64,000 bases of DNA from Phoma sp. XZ068 (taxonomy: Eukaryota > Ascomycota > Dothideomycetes > Pleosporales > Didymellaceae). Below, piece after piece: positions 34,001 through 43,433 of the stretch (its first letter is position 1; each line of letters starts with the position of its first letter). The stretch is taken from contig RBKR01000025.1 in assembly GCA_004835665.1 (NCBI GenBank), forward strand, positions 620,001 through 684,000, written 5' to 3'. Both the position numbers and the translations under genes were made by a program. Under the pieces are notes generated by a model. The model had not been told where the DNA came from. It did not search any database and was given only the letters and a program-made list of their open reading frames with translations.

Positions 34001-35665
34001 TTCGTTCAACTTTTTCGAAGGGTTGGCAGTGGAGCAGTGCTGACGCTTTGTTAGCGATCGAAATCAATGACAGGATATTTACTTACGCCGAGTCCAGAAG
34101 ATCTTAGCACTCCAGACTTCAAGAAAGACTTTGCGGAGTTCTCAGCGGACACCATCGGCGTGACCGGATCGTAGGGAGTGTTGATAAAGAGAACCGGGTT
34201 TAGAGTGTTAATTCCGCTTTGAGGTACGTCGAATCGCTCCTTGGCAACAGTTTGCCAGACTGAGCAACGGAGATCACCAGCGCTAGACAGGTCATATCCG
34301 TACTTTGTCACTGACCGGTACTCTTCGAGCCACTTCTTGAAGTTTTCTGCGCTTCCTGGTAGCTTTGTGATGCGATCACTGCATGAAATACCACTGATGG
34401 CATTGGGCGTCATGACGGTAGCGTACGTCTCGGGCTTGAAGGTGTCATCGTCGCGTTTCTTCTTCTCGTCGGATGCTCCCGGCTTAGGGATTGTGCCGGG
34501 CGAGGTAAACCAGCCCTGAAGCTTGGTTGCAAACGTCTTGAAGTCAGAGGGCTTATAAAGGATATTGAAAAACTTGTCCCGAACGGTATTGGACTGCTCT
34601 GAGGTCAGGCCGTCTAAAAAGGTATCGAACTTCTGGGTCAGCTGATCACCAGTCTGACCCTGATCAGCCCAAGCACAGTTACCCTTGCTCGCCGTAGCGC
34701 AGAGCTCGAAAAAGCGCTTGAAGCCGTTGTCAAGATCAGCGGAGGACTCCGTTTGGCTATATTTCTTGGTAAGTTTTCGTTATGCAGCACTAGATGATAC
34801 TTACAGCAAGTGGTAGTAGCTCTGAGGATTGATATTGCCATCGAGGATGACACGGTCGACCTGTTTGGGGAACATGGCAGCAAGAGTTGCTCCGAGCAGA
34901 GTGCCATAGGAGTAACCTGAGATTCAGTTAGTGGGAAGGGGTGGTCGAGGTCACAGCCTATGTCTTACCCATGTATCTGATCAACCCATCCTCCCCTAGA
35001 GACTCTGCAATTGCTTTCACGTCTCGTGCAACATACGCCGTGCCGATAAGTTCGCCGTTTACTTCGTTCTTGTTACACTTTTGTGCGAGCTCGACATAGG
35101 AGTTGTAGTAACCCTCCTGGTCTTCAAGCTCTCTGACTGCGCGAGTAGTCTTCGTGGTTTCAGGGCCATCGGTACATGTGTAAGGGAGCGTGAGGCCGAC
35201 ACCACTAGTGCATATTAGTTCTGTTGACAAACAGTGGGTTGTAGTATTTACCGTGGATCGAAACCAATGATGTGGAAGTCATCGCCAACGACGCTAGATG
35301 AAGTCAGTGATATCGTCAATGTGTAAAGAAGGCGCTCCAACTTACTCCTGGTACATCTCTCCACCGACAATAACCGTTTCGATCCCACTAGCTCCAGGTC
35401 CACCAGGATTGACAATGACGGACTTGCCACGTGGGTTCTCAGACTGAGCTGGGTGACGAACGAGGTGGAGCTTCATCTTAGGACTAGCACTGTCCTTCCA
35501 GTCCTTGGGAACTTCGATGGTAGCACATTCAAGTTTCTTATTATTCTCGACTGGACATTTGGTCCAAGTGACTCCCTTCGACTTCGCATAACCGGCAGGA
35601 CATTCCTCGGCAAGAGTGGCTGTTGTAATGAGTGCCAGTGCCGCAGCACTGTAGTGAAAACGCAT
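31022..35665 (-). CDS. Secreted S33/TAP-type hydrolase fused to GPI-anchored Ser/Pro-repeat wall protein
   Basis: Six exons: 35346-35665, 35252-35293, 34969-35204, 34805-34916, 34087-34756 and 31022-34039; phases close to 1465 residues. A signal peptide (about 1-19) precedes a tripeptidyl-aminopeptidase-like alpha/beta hydrolase with the oxyanion motif VNPGGPGASG, nucleophile GYSYG, acid in PYDPVTP and His in GLGHCST. The last exon runs unbroken from that His into SKR-GYEYPAFF-SKR (Lys-Arg at 514-515 and 525-526), an (SP)nEA repeat (about 543-730), a Ser/Ala then Ser/Tyr-rich region, an acidic Tyr-rich patch, a Cys/Thr module (VTRCPPSVKDCP) and a hydrophobic GPI-type C-terminus. The hydrolase half is expected to trim peptides outside the cell and the rest should sit in the wall; Kex2 might separate them. 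The fusion is supported by one continuous exon. Confidence 0.85.
33231..33790 (-). repeat. Intragenic minisatellite coding (SP)n-EA repeats
   Basis: A 560-base GC-rich array of 6-base (Ser-Pro) units broken by Glu-Ala codons within the wall-protein exon. It contains a nearly perfect tandem duplication of 186 bases (33333-33518 and 33519-33704), equal to 62 residues. Length changes by whole units keep the frame. The plus strand is also open here, which is an artefact of the repeat. Confidence 0.9.
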
Positions 35666-37172
35666 GGTGAAAACTCAGATAAAGAGTGACTGAGGTGAGA
35701 TAGGTAAAGATTCACGACTCCCTACCGTGGAATCAAGCAGAAGATGTCAGTATTTGTATGGGAGCCCTGACTCAGCGTATTGCTCTACCACGACCCATGT
35801 TCTCCATTGCCGAGACCCCAAATTGGACGAGGAGGACAATGTGGAAGGCTAACAATGGGACGCACTCCAAATGCAGGTACCCACCATGAAGGCGTTGGTC
35901 CATTACATTCAACCTGCACACTTAGGCAGGGGTGTTTACAATGAGGCTGCTTGGCAACCTGCAAGGTACCCGCGCACTGACAGGAATGGCGTCGCGTAGA
36001 CCCTTTGTGTGTTCAGCTACGCGAAGGTCAGTCTGTGGCTACCATAGTCGCAGCTGGACATGGACGTGTGAGGATCTAACGAGGCTGTATCTCGAACGAG
36101 TGGCGACTATCGACTGCGGGTGGCGCTGCGTATATGCACCACGTGTTTTAGTCACCCAAAGAACACTATACTTGGAGCTCTAGAAAGAAATTGGGGACAG
36201 CAATTGGATCTGAGAGCAATGATGAGACTCATCAATCGAGCAAGAGAAGGCACCGAGGTAGAGAGACTTTCGATTTGCCTGTCGAACCTCTTCTTGCAAT
36301 TGAGTTCAGTAGCACTGTTATTGTTCAACCTTCTTAAGATCTGTGCACGGACTTGTCGGTGAACGGCCGGTGGTGCCCGTATCGTAGGCTGGCTGGCATG
36401 TCATGTCGCGACATGTCCACCATTCGTATCGGTCTCGCCGATAAACAATAGCATTAGGTATTATCGCGTAATTGACCATGGGTAAAAAGAAGCATGTAAG
36501 TGAGCAAGATCCAGCTGCGCCTCATAGGAGTCGCAACAAAATCGAAAGTTGACGCGCTTTCGCCCCAAAAGGAACATAAATTGAGAAAGTAAAGAGACAC
36601 GGTGCACATTGAAATGAAAAGTGCCGTAGCAATGAACCGGCAGTTTGTACAGTAAGGAAGAGCCACCAGAGGCTACTCCAGCAAGAAATCTGTTGCATGG
36701 CTTGCGGCACTCGGAATCTGCACGCGCGCTGTTGGCTCAGGTTGAAGAGATCAGAGCGCAATTTCCGGAGGCTCACACAAAGTTTGGGTATACTGCTCAG
36801 AGCTTCTTCGAGGCGCCATGAATTTCTGCGCGGCGCGCTGCATAGGAGGGTCTGAAGTCGGTAAGAGCGAAGCTCAGGAGGCACCATATATCGATCGAGA
36901 GACTGCGAAAGTCCAGACCCTGAAAGGCTGCTTGGCGGGGCTGTCGTGCGGCGGATGGCTGCTGTGATGTTGTGTAGGGTGAGGCTAAATTGCACGTGGC
37001 TGACATCTTAGCGCACTTGGCTTTTGTCGATCTCCCGCGCACATTGATTGGCCCGGTGAAAGTTCGCATTTCCTCACCTTCCACCTGGAGAACACATCAT
37101 CAGCAAGCATCGCCGGAGGGGTAGTATAAAAGCCATCGTTGCAAATCGTCTTTCGCCTTTTTCGACTGCAAA

Positions 37173-37474
37173 ATGCACAAGCTCGAACGCTCTCATCAGA
37201 TATCGGGGTCTTCGATAAATTGTTTGTACTACCGTCAGCCTACTTCACCTAGGTAGCGAGGATGAAGTGACTAGGTTTCCCCGTTGCTTTGGCGGCAGCC
37301 TCTACGCCTTCTCCAGATACGCCTCACCCCCTTGAAATCACCAGAGAGAGGCTCATAACTTTACCCGACATTCACTTGAAGAACTTCACCAAGCTAAAAC
37401 GGCTGGTGGCTTCAGACGAACAGACCAGCCCCAGTTACATAAGAATGCATATGGGGCTTTGCTTCCCAGCCTAG
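37173..37474 (+). CDS. Possible small two-exon gene behind a TATA box
   Basis: TATAAAAG at 37125-37132 lies 41 bases before an ATG at 37173. If an intron runs from GTTTGT (37222) to GACTAG (37274), exons 37173-37221 and 37275-37474 give 82 residues including PLEITRERLITLPDIHLKNF, which looks coding. The donor is weak and no family is recognised. It may equally be a decayed gene or chance. Confidence 0.25.
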
Positions 37475-39164
37475 CCTTCCTTCGACTGCATGACTGTAAT
37501 TGCAAGCAACAAATGTACACCGGACTTTTTGAGAAATTATTATCTAGCATGGATGAAGTTTGAACCTTAGCTATAAAGAATCACTGCTTGTTGATGATCT
37601 TATACGTACTTGGCTTGTGCAAAGCAACATGAAGCTGATTGATGCTTGGAAAAGTCATTCAGCGCTTCTTTCGATGCGTGACCACGCACATCCTTGGCCA
37701 AGGCGGCTGATACGGCTGCTACAATAGACTCTAGAGATGTGACAGGCACGGGATGATGAGCGCTTCGGCAGAGACAAATATATCGAGATCGGCCTTGATA
37801 CCCCCTTCGCGAGGCGTGTTGGCCGCCACAAAGTAGAGTGAGAATGCGGCGCATGGTTTCCCGCCTCTAATAAAGGGATTCCCACGAAAGTGATGGTGCA
37901 CATGCGGATAGCTGTCGTCGTTCTTCCCTTGCCTTTCTGGACAACACCGTCTCAAGTTCACCATGGTTGCACATAAGCAAGTTCCAGATCAGAGACTGGC
38001 CAACTTAACGACAACGGCTAGCGTTATGTGTTGTAAACCAAGTCAGCTCATGGAAAAACACAGAACATATCTCAGAATATGTAGCACACGTGGCAACCTG
38101 GACATCCATAACATGCCTCAAAGGCTTCAACGACGGCACTCGTTTTCCAATGTGGTAGTCGTAACTTCGCCCCGATATTGATACGATCAAGAAAATCATA
38201 TCGAAGAAGTGACAACGTTGAAGTTTGCAAATGTCATGGCCCCGTTCCATAGGCCTTGGCACAAATGGTAAAGCCGGAGTAGGATAGCCGAAGAAATACA
38301 TAAACGAAGGAACTGATGTCAATATCCTCCGTAAACAAGAAATTGCTAGTACAGAGAATTGAGGCCTTATGTAAAGGACATGTTGTTTATATCCGGTGTT
38401 GTGGTGATGTGAAGGCAGCGCTTGAAGAGGGCACGCCGTGGAGCGAAAAGAGCCGCTGATGTCATCGCCCTCCCTCGAACGTGCCGGATTCACCACCACA
38501 CTTTAATTACACAACAAGGTTCCAGACTTTTACCCCAGCTTCAGATGACTCTTGAACGAGATCCTTTGGAGAATTCCGCATCACCAAACTGCCACACCCC
38601 ACAAGCCGTATGACATCATGTTCTCAGTGGGGCTGTGCACCAGCTGAGGGCTGGACGCTCAGCCCTACGAACCGGCTGCGCACAACGTCGCGACAGTCGA
38701 GCGAGAAAGTCTAGACTCTGACACCTTGAGAAGGAGTGATGTCAGTGCCTCGAATCTCTGTGAATGCTCACCGCAACATACAGTCGTGTGCGCTGAAGAG
38801 TCAAAAGAATAGCAGCAAGGTAGGGGTTATGTGCTGGGCATCGGTCGATGGAGATGTTCTGGACTGCGACGACATGTACAGCATTCAGGAATCAAGATGC
38901 GTAGGAGGCGTAAGGTTGAAGATATAACCATTGCTTCGATACTAAGAGCATTATCTCAAAGCCAGCAGGTGAACACAAGCCAACATTTCCATCACGCCCA
39001 TCTCTACTGCACACCAAGAACTATAGCGCAAGATAAGAAGTTGCTGTCAACTATCACCATCAACAGTACCAGTGCCAGCAACTCATCATTGAAGCCCTTC
39101 AACAGAGCCAAAGCTCAACAGGCCGGAAAAGCAACACAACAGACCATCAGACCATCAGACCACC

Positions 39165-39572
39165 ATGCGCGCACCATCTCACACTGCGTCGACACCCCGA
39201 CCAGCATCAAACTACAACTCCAACTCTGTCAACATCCCTTCAACATCACACCTCCATATAAACCTCACCCTATTGTCCACCACCCTCCCCCTCGCAATCC
39301 CACGCCACACAAAACACACGCCCATCATTCTCTCGAGCGGCGTTATCTCCACATCACCACCCTACCGGTCCAGCACAACAACAGTACAGCCAGACTTTGT
39401 TCCCCATCGCCCGACTTTCTCTCCGCCGGCGTCAGGACATGGCAAGGATGGAGAGAGACATGCAGCGCTGATTGCGCATCTGAATGCTGAGCTCAGGGAA
39501 GAGGGTAGGTCGTGGGAGAGTGTGGGGCGGGAATGCAAGAGGGGGAGGGGTGGGTATCAGGGGCCGAATTAG
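39165..39572 (+). CDS. Possible small hypothetical protein
   Basis: A 135-codon frame beginning CCACCATG. The first two thirds are Ser/Thr/Pro-rich and uninformative, but the C-terminal part (HGKDGERHAALIAHLNAELR, then EEGRSWESVGRE) has the charged helical look of a real protein. A TATATAAAC-like string near 39256 inside the frame raises the possibility that transcription starts later. No family recognised. Confidence 0.35.
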   Translation: MRAPSHTASTPRPASNYNSNSVNIPSTSHLHINLTLLSTTLPLAIPRHTKHTPIILSSGVISTSPPYRSSTTTVQPDFVPHRPTFSPPASGHGKDGERHAALIAHLNAELREEGRSWESVGRECKRGRGGYQGPN

Positions 39573-39906
39573 ATGGCTAAAGGTGGGGTGTGATGAACGG
39601 GGATCGAGGCCGCTGGTTCGGTCGAGGTGGTGTTATATTTTTTTTTGTTTGTGATACATGAGCGTTGTTTTAATAATTTATGGAATGTTTGCTTCAGTAA
39701 TGCATGAGACAATATGGGATGAGAGCAAAGCGAGTGAGTGCCGGGTTGAACAGAATTAATTGAAGGATTCATATATTTGTATCTCGAACTGGGTATAATA
39801 TAACTAATGGCTTGGCCTCCCGCGCGCGTATGTACTTAAACCGTGCGCTGTATATACAACAACCCCTGCTATGCAATAGTAAATACCAACACACTCCGCT
39901 GAACAA

Positions 39907-41433
39907 CTATTTCTCGCGGACGCTAATGCTGAGATATGGGGGATCTTTCGGCTTACATGCCGAATGCCCATTTTGATCGACAGTCGGCGGCGTAGTCAGC
40001 TTCTTTCCGCTCTCATCTTCAAGGCCAAAATCGAAGCTGGCCAAAAAGTATGCCGTAATGATGTTCTGCTCGAGCTTCGCAAACCGCATACCAGCGCAAG
40101 GGTGTCTCGCAACACCCCAGCCCAGCCACCCGTGTGGGACCTTTTTATCTTCTTCGCGGCCAGGGAGGTAGCGTGCGGGGTCCCACACCTCAGGATTTGG
40201 GTAGATAGAAGGATCTTGGTGGACATCGGCGGTGGCGTATGTGACAACTGCATTGGGCGGGATAACCTCCATGCCTTTGCCAGTGGGCAGGGGGCGACCG
40301 CTGATGTTCTTGCGGAAAGCTGTGCCAAGGAGGTTGAGACGAATCGAATCCTTCAGGCAGAGGTCAACAATGGGAAAGTCGGCCTCCCAAGCTTCAAGTG
40401 GCACATCGTCAAGCTGGTAGCGCAGCGGCGCGGTGGGGTTACGGGCATGTTTGGCGGCAACGGCGCGCACTTCTTCGCGAGCTTTGGCTCGCCATTCGGG
40501 AGAAGTAGCGAGATAGCACAAAACCCACGACGCGTTGATGCCACTGTTGAGTAAACCTGCGAACAAGGCCCCAACCATGAATTCAATGATCTTGTGTGTC
40601 CGATCACCCTGGTCCAGCAGATATTGCAGTGCATCGTCGTGCTTCTCGTCACTCGCCGCGCGCTTCTTGACGATGTTTTCGACGATCATGTATAAACGGG
40701 CTCCTGCGTATGTGCGCTTCAAGACGGCAGGCGAGGGGAACTTCGGGAGGATTATGGACGTAGCTGTGCTGCTGGCCTCGATGTACTCGAAGAGGTTGAG
40801 CGTCTCTTCCAGCAGTTCTGCATTGTCGGCGATCTCATGTGCTCCAACGATCCTTATTGTGAGGCGAAACACAAGCCTATATACGCTCTCGAAGGGGTTC
40901 GTACGGCCGCTTGGATCGTTCTTGATGGAATCGATGGCTTCTTGGGTATCGGAGATGAGCGTCGATAGTTTGCGGCGGAATTGGTCGTTCTTGAGAAGCG
41001 CAGCGAGACGGCGATTGAAGTGGTTCGTGATGTCCTCCTCTGCGCCCTCGCCGTTATCAAGCTTCTCAGTCGGTGGCGCCACACCAAACAGCACCGCGTA
41101 GCCCTCCTCGAAGCTAAGTTCGCGCGACTCAAAGAACAGCTTGCGGCCCTCCTCCCCAGTCAACGCGACTATGGTGTTCGGTCCTGCATGGAAGGAGAAG
41201 TTGCCCGTCTTCGATTGGTCGCGTCGCCGGCGATACCAATCCCAGCGCTCTGTCCAGAAGCCCCAGGGTCCGGTCACGGGGTAGTTGTCGCTGGCAGCAC
41301 GTGGCGCGTTCGCTGGTAGTCTGCGAATGAAGAGTGTGTGTACGGTGATGAAGACCAAAACGAGTGCCGCTGAGGAGAGCAGCAGCAATGTGGGCGACCT
41401 GACTACGCAGCTAATCACGTCGAGGAGAGCCAT
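39907..41433 (-). CDS. Cytochrome P450 monooxygenase, DxxR variant
   Basis: Single exon, 508 residues, ATG at 41433. An N-terminal membrane anchor (about 15-36) precedes the P450 fold. The haem-binding loop reads GWGVARHPCAGMRFA with Cys446 as thiolate ligand. The I-helix reads GALFAGLLNSGINASW, lacking the usual acid-Thr pair, as seen in the CYP51/CYP7/CYP8-like clan. The K-helix ExxR is Asp362-x-x-Arg365 (KDSIR) instead of Glu-x-x-Arg. The PERF-like segment is present as DPARYLPG. The protein would need a reductase at the ER. It stands alone, with no backbone biosynthetic gene nearby. Substrate unknown. Confidence 0.88.
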   Translation of the reverse strand: MALLDVISCVVRSPTLLLLSSAALVLVFITVHTLFIRRLPANAPRAASDNYPVTGPWGFWTERWDWYRRRRDQSKTGNFSFHAGPNTIVALTGEEGRKLFFESRELSFEEGYAVLFGVAPPTEKLDNGEGAEEDITNHFNRRLAALLKNDQFRRKLSTLISDTQEAIDSIKNDPSGRTNPFESVYRLVFRLTIRIVGAHEIADNAELLEETLNLFEYIEASSTATSIILPKFPSPAVLKRTYAGARLYMIVENIVKKRAASDEKHDDALQYLLDQGDRTHKIIEFMVGALFAGLLNSGINASWVLCYLATSPEWRAKAREEVRAVAAKHARNPTAPLRYQLDDVPLEAWEADFPIVDLCLKDSIRLNLLGTAFRKNISGRPLPTGKGMEVIPPNAVVTYATADVHQDPSIYPNPEVWDPARYLPGREEDKKVPHGWLGWGVARHPCAGMRFAKLEQNIITAYFLASFDFGLEDESGKKLTTPPTVDQNGHSACKPKDPPYLSISVREK

Positions 41434-41540
41434 GTCTGTACCACGATGTCTACAACACAGGATCAGTGTAGGGGAGGAAGGTCAGTAACGATCAAGAGGG
41501 CATCGGCGGCCACCGTGACACAATATAGGTGGGACGGAGC

Positions 41541-41564
41541 TTCAGCGGAAACTTCAGCGGAAAC
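41541..41564. promoter_or_regulatory. Perfect tandem 12-mer in the P450 upstream region
   Basis: TTCAGCGGAAAC occurs twice head to tail (41541-41552, 41553-41564), 108-131 bases upstream of the P450 start. Tandem GCGGAA half-sites could bind a zinc-cluster factor, but that is inference. Confidence 0.35.
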
Positions 41565-42285
41565 ATATCGTCCCGCATGCGCCTTTGCGCTGTCTCAGTC
41601 TGTGCAGGAACGTTGCGAGCCCTGCAATTGGTCTCTTTCGACGTGCCGTCGCAGTCGTAGCGGCGGGATCAGAGCGGGATGGAGGCGTTCCGGATCTGTG
41701 ACGCGCCGTCGAGGTTTTAGATTCGGCTATCAACACGCCGAAGCAGACCGCCAACGCCAAAGGCAAGATTTGCCTTATTATCTCCACGCGACAGCCGACC
41801 GATATGTGGTACTGACACCTTCTACCGGCTGTGATTGGATGCCGTGTCCCCTGTACGCTCTGCGCCAGATCTGGCCGGGGGTGGCGTCGCGAATAATTGC
41901 CCTGGCCAGGGACTGTGGCATCCTGGTGCGACCTTGTCCTGAAGATCACATCGCTTAGAGATGTTGATGGTCACTCGGCTGATGTCGCCTCCGGCACAAG
42001 ATTGCTCATTTCGCACCTGCTCTGCAGCTGTTGTTGACGTGTGACCTGTAGGTGCATTTGCCTTGCTGCTTTACCCCCTTCGCTATGCAGGGCCTGCCAT
42101 AGTTGATGTCAATTGTGCCGCTGAGTATTGGGACGTGAAATGAGAGAGCAACAAGAGCCGAAGATGCAGCGCAATTGGGCCGTCAATATTTCGTCATCAG
42201 GGGTGCTGAAAGGAGGGGAACCCAACCTTATTGATGAAGCCGAAACAACGACAGATGGAGAGTGATAACGCGTTCTCTTCGTGGG

Positions 42286-42752
42286 CACTGAGGTACGCCT
42301 GCAGTGTAAAATACCCCGCCCTGTGTGAATTTACACAGAACAATCATGTATATTCACTCTTTTACACAGGACCTGTGTAAATTTACACTAGACAATAGTA
42401 TAAAATACACTGCATTACCCCGCATCTAGAAGGCCCTATAGGTAAACTCTGTATACGTTACCTCTCCTCTATATATATGTCACCTCTCCTAGCCTATCCC
42501 GAGCCATCTCTATCTCCCCTCTCCCATCCCATCTCTATCTCATCTCTATCTTATATCTTCTATCCTATCTTATATAGAGTAGCTAGATAGTAATAATATA
42601 CTACTATAACTAAATTCTATAATGAAATACCATCAGTAAATATATACCCTGTGTAAATTTACACCCCTTTTGCGGTGTTTTTCACGGTCTTTCTTCTGTG
42701 TATTTTACCCTGCGTGAAATCGGGTAAAATACCCCGCGTGTGTACCTCAGTG
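42286..42752. mobile_element. MITE-like non-autonomous element, 467 bp
   Basis: The ends form an 11-base perfect inverted repeat, CACTGAGGTAC (42286-42296) and GTACCTCAGTG (42742-42752). The inside is much more AT-rich than its surroundings and contains the palindrome GTGTAAATTTACAC at 42375-42388 and 42651-42664, a one-base variant at 42323-42336, and AAAATACCCCGC next to both ends. Flanking GGG on both sides could be a 3-base target duplication. No transposase is encoded. Relation to a known superfamily cannot be judged without comparison. Confidence 0.6.
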
Positions 42753-43433
42753 GGGTTGGGAGTTTCGACTTTCACACAAACTGAAACGAACGAAACCAAC
42801 GCGGTAGGTATGGCGCTGCTTGCTGTGGTGATTGATGTTGAGCTTTCTGCTTTCGTAATCAAACAGTCGCTTGAAGGGATTTCTACCATTTTTTCCTTCC
42901 GAGGCCGACTGTCTGTGAATGCTGTTGCGAGATGCTGTAAAGCAATATCATGATCGTGCAAGCGCAGAGGGCATTGATGAAGACCGGTAGAAGAGCAGCC
43001 TTTCACCTGGTCAGCAGGTCACCCCTCGGCAGCACCAACAAATTTCTACAGTACCATACGCAACTTCCTCAAGCACATATGCAATGAGTGCACCCAATCT
43101 ACAAGCTCTCTTCTTTCTTTCTCATTTTCTGTGACTACTTGTAGGCGAAAGATTTTCTTCACTGTCAGAAATCGTTTCCAGCAAGCTCTCCAGAGCACTG
43201 GTCCAGCCTGCAAGCATGCGGCGCCGTCCTATGCCTTCCTTCACTCTGCGATTGTGGTCGAGCCACATAATTTTTTAAGACCTGCCAGTCATAAGCGGGT
43301 GCCTATTACGAGAAAACCCCCATGCTCTACCTACTCAACCTTCAACCAAGAAGAAGCACATCGATACGGCGCGATCACCCAACCTTCAATAGGCAGATAA
43401 CCATCATCCCTATTCCAAGCGGCCACACAAGAG

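Larger units (their letters stand above)
35666..39906. other. 4.2-kb intergenic region with two weak gene candidates
   Basis: Largest spacer of the window. It contains a perfect 14-base palindrome CATGTCGCGACATG (36402-36415), a possible small gene behind a TATA box (37125-37474) and a possible small gene at 39165-39572. The rest shows only short frames without family signal. Confidence 0.4.
41434..43433. other. 2-kb intergenic region with MITE-like element
   Basis: Holds the presumed promoter of the P450 (with a perfect 12-base direct repeat) and the AT-rich element at 42286-42752. No supported gene. Confidence 0.45.

Noticed and set aside
38831..39490. Plus-strand 219-codon frame rich in Thr, Ser, His and Pro
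   Set aside because: Low-complexity reading of CA-rich DNA; the overlapping frame at 39165-39572 has the better C-terminus and was kept as a weak candidate instead.
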